From Ardenticatenales bacterium (GTDB lineage: Bacteria > Chloroflexota > Anaerolineae > Ardenticatenales > Ardenticatenaceae), in assembly GCA_013812995.1 (NCBI GenBank), contig JACCSL010000591.1:1-12495 (forward strand): a stretch of 12,495 nt of DNA. The letters are read 5' to 3'. The position numbers and the translations under genes were made by a program. Of this stretch, positions 7,888 through 12,495 are shown piece after piece. The notes under the pieces were generated by a model that saw only the letters and a program-made list of their open reading frames with translations, did not search any database and was not told where the DNA came from. Within the stretch, counting starts at the first letter, position 1, and each line of letters opens with the position of its first letter.

Positions 7888-7944
7888 TGTCCCCCCTCAC
7901 TGTCGCTATCCAGCGCGACATTTCGCCTCTGTCCCGATTGTCGC
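7888..7944. promoter_or_regulatory. Divergent control region with TGTCSC boxes and a dyad
   Basis: The 124 bp between the divergent starts at 7862 and 7987 contains TGTCCC at 7888 and 7930 and TGTCGC at 7901 and 7939. It also has GCGACA at 7915-7920, which forms an inverted repeat with the 7901 copy (8-bp spacer). This could be an operator serving both directions. No convincing -10/-35 pair was found, and the short GC-rich boxes could be chance. Confidence 0.3.
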
Positions 7945-7986
7945 CCGCGCCCGGTACGCTTGAGGAAACCACCAAAGGAGAACCTG

Positions 7987-8589
7987 ATGTCCACCATTAG
8001 CGTGCGCGGAAGCCACTGCCATATTTTCCCCGATCAAATTCCCCTGGCCCTGGCCGCCCTGTTTGCCTTTACCCAGGCGCGTGCGCCTGAGCATCACCTG
8101 GCCGCCGAGGCCCTTAGTCGCGCCCAGAGTGCGAACGAAGAGCCGACGCTGTTTGAACAGCTCTGGAATCTGCTGTGGGTCTGGGGCTGGTGCGCTATCC
8201 CCACAGAAGATTGGCAGGGAATCAATGCGCTGTTTTTGCGCAACGCAGAAGCCGAGGAGGATGTGCTGGCAATTCCCCTCGATGTGCTGGCTCCTTTTAT
8301 CAAGACCGGGGGCTGGATCGAGATCGAAGACGAGGAAGGCTGTGGCTGGCGCTGGGCCTTCGAGGGGGGTGGGGCGACGCTGCACCCTATCCCAGATACG
8401 GCCAGCCTCGCTGAGGCGGAGGTCGAGGCATTGCTGGCGCGAGGTGCCCAGGATGTGTCGGTGGCAACGATCCTCCAGCAGACCGCTGCGGCCCTGGTGT
8501 CGAGTGTAGAGGGCTCGGCACGAGCCTTGGAGGTAGATGCCCTGCTTCTGCTGCGTGCCGCCGTTCGCGTGGCCCTGGAGGAGGAATAA
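7987..8589 (+). CDS. Hypothetical protein (200 aa), first gene of the plus-strand operon
   Basis: ATG 7987 has AAAGGAG six bases upstream, which is why it is preferred over an in-frame ATG at 7861 that would overlap the divergent gene. TAA 8587-8589 overlaps the next start as TAATG. I do not recognise a family. The first 110 residues are Ala/Leu/Trp-rich ('LFEQLWNLLWVWGWCAIPTE'). The centre has an acidic strand-like stretch ('GGWIEIEDEEGCGWRWAFEG'). The last 75 residues are Ala/Glu/Leu-rich helices, with heptad-like spacing that could form a coiled coil. There is no signal peptide. As lead gene of a tightly overlapping trio, it probably acts with the two following proteins. Confidence 0.8.
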   Translation: MSTISVRGSHCHIFPDQIPLALAALFAFTQARAPEHHLAAEALSRAQSANEEPTLFEQLWNLLWVWGWCAIPTEDWQGINALFLRNAEAEEDVLAIPLDVLAPFIKTGGWIEIEDEEGCGWRWAFEGGGATLHPIPDTASLAEAEVEALLARGAQDVSVATILQQTAAALVSSVEGSARALEVDALLLLRAAVRVALEEE

Positions 8590-9008
8590 TGGGAGCCTGG
8601 GGCGTGGAAAGCCATGCGAATGATACCGTCTGGGATGCGCTCGAAACCGAGGCGGAGGCGATGGACGAAATGAGCCAGGCGGAGGCCGACGCCACCCTGC
8701 ACGCCGCCTTTGCAGGGAAAGATACCAACGTGCAGCTAGGGGTCGTGCTGTGGCTGCTCGAAGAGCGCTCGGCTCTCGTTATGCCGCGTCCCTATGTGGA
8801 GACCGCGCTCGGCCATGCGACCCGACTGCACAACGATCAGACGTATCTCGCTGGCTGGCGCGACCCGGCAGCCAGGCAAACCGCCCTGGCCTTTGAGCGC
8901 CAGCTTCTTGAAGCAGTGCTGGCAGGCACGGAGCGCCCACAGCGCGAGGTGCGGGGACTCTTGGAGAAACTCTTCGAGCGACTGGAAGGAGACGGCGATG
9001 CCCCGTAG
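8589..9008 (+). CDS. DUF4259-like protein (139 aa)
   Basis: ATG 8589 overlaps the preceding stop (TAATG), with GGAGGAGG just upstream. The protein opens MGAWGVESHANDTVWDALET, matching the MGAWG...NDxxxDxL opening of DUF4259-type proteins. The middle, 'LGVVLWLLEERSALVMPRPY' followed by 'DQTYLAGWRDPAARQTALAF', resembles the helical second half I associate with this group. The family has no established function. TAG 9006-9008 overlaps the next gene by 11 bases, so the three genes are probably co-translated. The protein is soluble and acidic, with no signal sequence. Family assignment rests on motif recall, not a search. Confidence 0.75.
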   Translation: MGAWGVESHANDTVWDALETEAEAMDEMSQAEADATLHAAFAGKDTNVQLGVVLWLLEERSALVMPRPYVETALGHATRLHNDQTYLAGWRDPAARQTALAFERQLLEAVLAGTERPQREVRGLLEKLFERLEGDGDAP

Positions 9009-9645
9009 AACGACGCAGAAAAAACCGCAAGAGGTGCGCATCATCACGCACGAGACACTGGGAATCTCCGTGACGGTCTGCCTCGACCCCAACACCGTCC
9101 AATTCTTCGCCCATTACGGGGCAGAGCGCGTCGAGGCAGCTTCTTTTGAGGAGATTGAGACCAAAGTTCAGGCGCTGATCGAGAGCCTGACACACCTGGC
9201 GTGGCAACCCGTCATCGAGGTGCGTCCCAAAGAGCGCTTTTTTCAGCAAGATGCGCCGACGGTCGGATTTTCTCTGGCGCGGTTCTATCTCGCGCGGCAG
9301 AGCAACGGCTACCTGCGCGCAAGCTGGGAGAAGGAACCTCATCATCGCACCGAGGCCCGCGAAGAGCGCGCCCATCCCTTTGTCTGGCACGGAGCAGACC
9401 CGTTCCAGGTGCCCTGCGTGCAGGTTCCCCGCCACGGGCGGCACCATCCCGAGGCATATTACCTGGCTCACGACGAGGAGACTTGGTTGAGCCTCCTCGA
9501 CCTCCAGCAGAGCTTGCGGCATCTGCGCGATCACCTGGCTGTCCATCTGGGCTCCCTGGAGACCCCCCTGGCGCTTGCGAATACGGCAGCGTTGCTTCGC
9601 GGTCTACCGCTGGCCCCGCTGACAACGACTAAACTGATCTGCTAG
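8998..9645 (+). CDS. Hypothetical protein (215 aa), third gene of the plus-strand operon
   Basis: ATG 8998 has AAGGAG six bases upstream and overlaps the previous gene. An upstream in-frame ATG at 8794 lies fully inside that gene and is not used here. The first 80 residues carry a pattern 'VCLDPNTVQFFAHYGAERVE' then 'AASFEEIETKVQALIE', similar in layout to small modules of plasmid and conjugative-element proteins (a two-strand 'F.A..G..V.A' hairpin then a helix). The middle is His/Arg-rich ('VPRHGRHHPEAYYLAH'). The end is helical with a hydrophobic tail. There is no confident family and no membrane span. It ends 22 bases before a hairpin terminator. Confidence 0.78.
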   Translation: MPRRTTQKKPQEVRIITHETLGISVTVCLDPNTVQFFAHYGAERVEAASFEEIETKVQALIESLTHLAWQPVIEVRPKERFFQQDAPTVGFSLARFYLARQSNGYLRASWEKEPHHRTEAREERAHPFVWHGADPFQVPCVQVPRHGRHHPEAYYLAHDEETWLSLLDLQQSLRHLRDHLAVHLGSLETPLALANTAALLRGLPLAPLTTTKLIC

Positions 9646-9690
9646 AGGGACTAGCGCCCTAGCTGGAAGACACCCTATGGGTGTTTCTGA
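9641..9690. terminator. Shared (bidirectional) hairpin terminator between convergent genes
   Basis: ACACCC (9670-9675), loop TAT, GGGTGT (9679-9684) form a short stem. It is extended by a G-T and an A-T pair and followed by TTCTGAATTTT on the plus strand. The stem contains the stop codon (9675-9677) of the minus-strand Usp-DUF389 gene. A second, weaker inverted repeat, GCTA..GGG/CCC.TAGC, lies at 9641-9663. It could end transcription from both sides. Confidence 0.5.
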
Positions 9691-11207
9691 ATTTTCCGCC
9701 GTGTCAAGGTAGCGGCAAAGCTAATGGCGACAAGATTGGTGCCGAAGAGCAGCGAGGCCCCTAGCGCAGCATCCCTGCGCCCAGTTGCTAGGCAGATGCC
9801 CACCACACACAGCGGCGGGACCAGCGCTGCCGCGATGGCGACGCCGGGTAAGGCGGCTGAGACATGCTTGCGCGTCACGCTGAAGGCCCCAGCGGCTCCC
9901 GCCGCAAGCGCTACTGTCAGGTCGAAGAGGTTGGGCTGGGTGCGCGCCTCGATCTCCGGGGTGAACAACACCAACGGAGCCAGCCAGTCAAGAAGCGCGG
10001 CGAGCACCACGCCTAGCAAGATACCCTGGGCGGTACTCCGTCCAGCCACCCCTAGCAGTCGCGCGTCCCCCAGCACTACGCCGAGCCCCAACGCAATAAT
10101 CGGTGTCATCAGTGGGGCCACCAGCATGGCTCCAATAATGACCGCCCCGCTGTTGAGCAGCAACCCCATCGTGGCAATAATTACCGAGAGCAAAATCAGG
10201 GTATAAAAGTCTACGGTGGCCCGCGCACCACGGCGGATTCGCTTGTAGGTCGCCAGCAACTCCTCATCGCTGACAGAGGGTAAGATCGCATCGACCCAGC
10301 GCCACACGCGCCGCAGCCAGAAGCGGGGCCGACCCTGATGCCGTCGCACAACGAGGATGGGCTTTGGAATACCCTGCACCAGTTCTTCCACCAGCGAGCC
10401 GAGAAAGAGTTGGTCAAAAAAAGAATCGGCGGTGGACCCCAAGAGGAGCAGGTCGTGGTGCTGGGCAGCGGTGTCAATGGCGGAGAGAAGGTGGTTTCCT
10501 TGCAGGACCTCCTGGTGGATGTGGGTTTCTGCTTCCTCCGGCGTGACCTTCGCTCGGTCGATCAGCCTGGCGAGCGTTGCCTCTGCCTCTTTCACGGTGG
10601 GAAGAGTGGCATCTTCCTTGACGACCGTCGCAAGGGTCAGCTTGCCCTCACAGAGCCTTGCCAACGCCAGACCCAACTGTAGCGCGAGCGTCGAGTGTGG
10701 CCCTCCGGCAGTTGCCAGGAAAAGCCGCGCGGCCTGGAGCGCGCCTTCCTCGAAGCTCAACTCCCCCCGGATCAAGGCAATATCACAAGGCGCATCCTCC
10801 AGCACCGGGTCCAGAATACCCCCCAGGCGGTGGCGGAGCGAGCGTGGCTGTCCCCGCCAGCTCAGCAGGATCAGATCACACCTCTCCCGCCGCGCCATTC
10901 GCAGAATTCCCTCTGCAATCGTATCGGCGTGCGTTGTTATAACCTGATGGGGTATCCGGCGCAGTTCGTCTGCATCTGCGGAGGGGAGAGACCAGCTCGC
11001 CTCGTCATCGACTTCATCGGGGGTGATGACGTGCAGGGCCAGCACCTCGCCCTCCATTGCGCGTGCGAGGGCAAGGCCAAGCTTCAACATACCAGGGCGG
11101 CGGCGTTCTCGGTCCAGAGGTAGCAGGACGCGATATTGGGTAGCGGGTAGCTGATCGGCACCGGGACGGACAGGGGGAGGCATTGCTTGTTCCATACAAG
11201 CCATCAT
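9675..11207 (-). CDS. Two universal-stress (UspA) domains fused to a DUF389 membrane domain (510 aa)
   Basis: ATG 11207 has GAGGGG seven bases upstream, a better start than an upstream TTG at 11231. Two tandem UspA-like domains come first: about residues 25-147 ('YRVLLPLDRER' to 'CDIALIRGEL') and about 160-289 ('RLFLATAGGPHS', 'DLLLLGSTADS', 'KPILVVRR'). About residues 332-502 form a DUF389 domain with several hydrophobic spans, including 'SGAVIIGAMLVAPLMTPIIA' and 'IAAALVPPLCVVGICLAT'. This is the TIGR00341/DUF389 type of inner-membrane protein, whose substrate is not established. The soluble Usp part probably lies in the cytoplasm and may sense nucleotides or stress. The gene is convergent with the plus-strand operon and divergent from the copper-protein gene, so it is a separate unit. 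Confidence 0.88.
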   Translation of the reverse strand: MMACMEQAMPPPVRPGADQLPATQYRVLLPLDRERRRPGMLKLGLALARAMEGEVLALHVITPDEVDDEASWSLPSADADELRRIPHQVITTHADTIAEGILRMARRERCDLILLSWRGQPRSLRHRLGGILDPVLEDAPCDIALIRGELSFEEGALQAARLFLATAGGPHSTLALQLGLALARLCEGKLTLATVVKEDATLPTVKEAEATLARLIDRAKVTPEEAETHIHQEVLQGNHLLSAIDTAAQHHDLLLLGSTADSFFDQLFLGSLVEELVQGIPKPILVVRRHQGRPRFWLRRVWRWVDAILPSVSDEELLATYKRIRRGARATVDFYTLILLSVIIATMGLLLNSGAVIIGAMLVAPLMTPIIALGLGVVLGDARLLGVAGRSTAQGILLGVVLAALLDWLAPLVLFTPEIEARTQPNLFDLTVALAAGAAGAFSVTRKHVSAALPGVAIAAALVPPLCVVGICLATGRRDAALGASLLFGTNLVAISFAATLTRRKIQKHP

Positions 11208-11406
11208 AGGGAGGCCCCTCAGAAAAAGCAACCTTACGCCCCGGCACGCCTTGCCCTGGGCGGTGTAAAGCGCTCAGGATGGAAAATGCGGTAGCTCCTC
11301 GTAAGATCCCCTCTCTAGGTGCCTACCCTCCATGTTTACTTACCAAGGCCAGAGCGGCATACATCTTGCTCCCTTTGGCTCAATTACCTATCAAGGAGAC
11401 CCCGCT
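11208..11406. promoter_or_regulatory. Intergenic region between divergent Usp-DUF389 and Cys-rich genes
   Basis: About 200 bp must hold promoters for both directions. On the plus strand, TTTACT (11336-11341) lies 17 bases before CATACA, a weak -35/-10 pair. On the minus strand, TTTACA near 11258-11263 has no good -10. I see no clear CueR- or CsoR-type operator. Evidence for exact sites is poor. Confidence 0.25.
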
Positions 11407-11832
11407 ATGCACGATGCCAAACAGATGTTGCAAACCCATCCACGTCCCGTCGAGATGGATCTCTCCCTTCTGGCGCAGGCGATAGAGGAACTGTCCCACT
11501 GCGCCCAGAGTTGTACGGCCTGTGCCGATGCCTGTCTGGGCGAGAACCAGCTCGATATGCTAAGGCAGTGCATCCGTTTGTGTCTCGACTGCGCCGATGT
11601 CTGCGCGACAACGGGGCGCGTTGCGACTCGCCAGACGGAGACCCAGTGGCACCTCTTACACAGCCAACTGCGGGCGTGTATCACGGCCTGCCAACTCTGT
11701 GGGGCCGAGTGTGCGCGCCATGCGCAGCACCACGAGCACTGCCGCATCTGTACCGAGGTCTGTCAGCGCTGCGAGGCATCCTGCACCCGCCTCCTGGAGG
11801 CCATCGAGCGCACGTTGAAGGATCCCGCCTGA
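11407..11832 (+). CDS. Cys-rich four-helix-bundle copper-binding protein (Csp/DUF326-like, 141 aa)
   Basis: ATG 11407 has AAGGAG eight bases upstream; an in-frame ATG at 11332 would only add an unlike leader. The protein has 17 cysteines: C32-C36-C39-C43, C55-C59-C62-C66, C91-C95-C98-C102 and C112-C115-C119-C122-C126. The CxxxCxxCxxxC rhythm, one set per helix, is that of the four-helix copper-storage proteins (Csp, often annotated DUF326 or 'four-helix bundle copper-binding protein'). In these, the cysteines line the bundle core and hold many Cu(I) ions. No signal peptide is seen, so a cytosolic Csp3-like protein is likely. The linker 'RHAQHHEHC' adds histidines near the last helix that could help load metal. 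It appears monocistronic. Confidence 0.92.
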   Translation: MHDAKQMLQTHPRPVEMDLSLLAQAIEELSHCAQSCTACADACLGENQLDMLRQCIRLCLDCADVCATTGRVATRQTETQWHLLHSQLRACITACQLCGAECARHAQHHEHCRICTEVCQRCEASCTRLLEAIERTLKDPA

Positions 11833-11842
11833 CAGACTTCTT

Positions 11843-11880
11843 CCGGGAGAGGTATCACGGTGGCGCGGTGGCTCTCCCGG
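11843..11880. terminator. Inverted repeat after the copper-protein gene, candidate terminator
   Basis: CCGGGAGAG (11843-11851) and CTCTCCCGG (11872-11880) form a perfect 9-bp stem with a 20-base loop, starting 11 bases after the stop codon. No T-run follows, so it may be a weak or Rho-assisted terminator or an mRNA-stabilising hairpin. Confidence 0.45.
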
Positions 11881-11983
11881 CCAAGATCGACCCATTAGGC
11901 GAAACACTACGCTTCCCGCCGTGCTCTCCAATGCCATTCATTGCTATAGACCTTCAGAAAAAGATTCGTGTTTGGGAACCCCC

Positions 11984-12069
11984 GCCAGGGACTCAAGTCC
12001 CTGGCTACAAGCGCAAGCCTGCTTGAGCGGGCTGGGACGCTTGGGGGTGGTAGCCCGCTTGAGCGGGCT
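11984..12069. repeat. Cluster of three short palindromes (REP-like)
   Basis: GCCAGGGACT-CA-AGTCCCTGGC (11984-12005) has perfect 10-bp arms. AGCCTGCT-TG-AGCGGGCT (12016-12033) has 8-bp arms with one G-T-type mismatch. AGCCCGCT-TG-AGCGGGCT (12052-12069) has perfect 8-bp arms. The shared two-base centre and near-identical arms suggest copies of a dispersed palindromic element. No gene is visible here. Confidence 0.6.
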
Positions 12070-12079
12070 TGAGTTTCTA

Positions 12080-12145
12080 GCCTGCGGCTTCGCCTAGAGC
12101 GCCCGCCTAGAGCGCCTACTGTTGGTACTGTTGGGAGCCGCAGGC
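12080..12145. repeat. Inverted repeat enclosing two tandem duplications
   Basis: GCCTGCGGCT (12080-12089) and AGCCGCAGGC (12136-12145) are perfect 10-bp inverted arms. Between them, the 13-mer CGCCTAGAGCGCC is repeated exactly twice (12091-12103, 12104-12116), directly followed by the 9-mer TACTGTTGG repeated twice (12117-12125, 12126-12134). This could be a decayed small mobile or REP-type element. The stretch from 12146 to 12263 shows nothing I can identify. Confidence 0.55.
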
Positions 12146-12263
12146 GGCAAGCACGAAACATTATCTGACTATCTATAGGTAGCTTAACCCCCACCCGATG
12201 AGAGCACCTACCGCTTCGCAAGCAAACCATCAGTTCATTGCACCTGCAAGGGGGCCTTTCTGG

Positions 12264-12386
12264 TCACAGTCTTGCTAAGTTGCCGGAAGATAGCTGCTGC
12301 TCGTAGAGGACTTTCAGATGGAACCGTTCCCTGTTTTTGACTGGTCGCTCTTTTTCTCGCATCTCCTGAAGCTCGACTTTATCCAT
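12264..12386 (-). CDS. Possible small protein (40 aa), weak support
   Basis: ATG 12386 opens MDKVELQEMREKERPVKNRE and ends at TGA 12264-12266. The product is charged and probably helical. It overlaps the end of another minus-strand frame entering from the right edge by 8 bases, an operon-like arrangement. No ribosome binding site is clear. The region is less GC-rich than the rest. It may be a remnant or chance. Confidence 0.25.
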   Translation of the reverse strand: MDKVELQEMREKERPVKNRERFHLKVLYEQQLSSGNLARL

Positions 12387-12495
12387 TGTGAAGCAGCAAG
12401 GCCAAACCCCCTGTGAGGGATGGAGCAAAGGCTATAGGAATATTGTGGATGTCGGGTCTGAGCATAGACATCGAAAAAAGGAAGTTGGTCAGAAA
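12379..12495 (-). CDS. Possible C-terminal end of a gene entering from the right edge
   Basis: The minus-strand frame is open from the window edge to TAA 12379-12381, giving 38 residues including 'RPDIHNIPIAFAPSL' and 'GGLALLLHNG'. The plus strand is also open over the same codons, so coding direction is uncertain. I do not recognise a family. A longer flank would settle it. Confidence 0.2.
   Translation of the reverse strand, partial: FLTNFLFSMSMLRPDIHNIPIAFAPSLTGGLALLLHNG

Noticed and set aside
7861..7986. N-terminal extension of the plus-strand 200-aa protein to ATG 7861
   Set aside because: The extension overlaps the divergent gene start and promoter region, is Cys/Arg/Pro-rich, and lacks the strong ribosome binding site found at ATG 7987.
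11984..12145. CRISPR array
   Set aside because: The repeats are short and adjacent or palindromic, without regular spacers.
11907..12230. Minus-strand 107-aa open frame
   Set aside because: It runs across the palindrome cluster, is Arg/Ser-rich and has no ribosome binding site; it is a chance frame.
12150..12263. tRNA or other structured RNA near 12160-12230
   Set aside because: No cloverleaf arms or T-loop consensus could be found.

Overview
The window is GC-rich and densely coding, with Shine-Dalgarno-led genes that overlap end to start. Its left three quarters look like cargo of a phage or conjugative/plasmid element. The right quarter holds two stress/metal genes and a repeat-rich stretch. 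The organism is probably a GC-rich soil or thermophilic bacterium. A Chloroflexota (Ktedonobacteria-like) source would fit the gene families and the palindromic repeats, but this is a guess.

Left block (1-7380, minus strand). A strong TATAAT promoter element near 7416-7421 precedes a hypothetical gene (7380-6874). This overlaps a giant reading frame that starts at GTG 6884 and is still open at the left edge, at least 2294 codons. Its modules in order are: an N-terminal part with a mobile-element 'LADYPE' motif and two Cys clusters; a low-complexity linker; a second pair of Cys clusters flanking a decayed N6-methyltransferase fold; and an SNF2-type helicase of the kind found in DarB-like antirestriction and 'polyvalent' proteins. 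A separate 95-aa gene (5179-4892) with an excellent ribosome binding site lies inside the linker in another frame. This suggests that three ancestral genes A-B-C were joined, with B now nested.

Middle block. A minus-strand hypothetical gene (7862-7470) appears frameshifted near its 3' end. It diverges from a plus-strand operon of three overlapping genes (7987-9645), all of unknown function. The second begins with a DUF4259-like MGAWG motif. The 124-bp divergent region carries several TGTCSC boxes, two of them forming a dyad.

Right block. A minus-strand gene (11207-9675) encodes two universal-stress domains fused to a DUF389 membrane domain, and it shares a hairpin terminator with the convergent three-gene operon. 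A plus-strand gene (11407-11832) encodes a Cys-rich four-helix copper-storage protein. The remaining 660 bp hold inverted repeats, REP-like palindromes and tandem repeats, and at the far edge two weakly supported small minus-strand ORFs.
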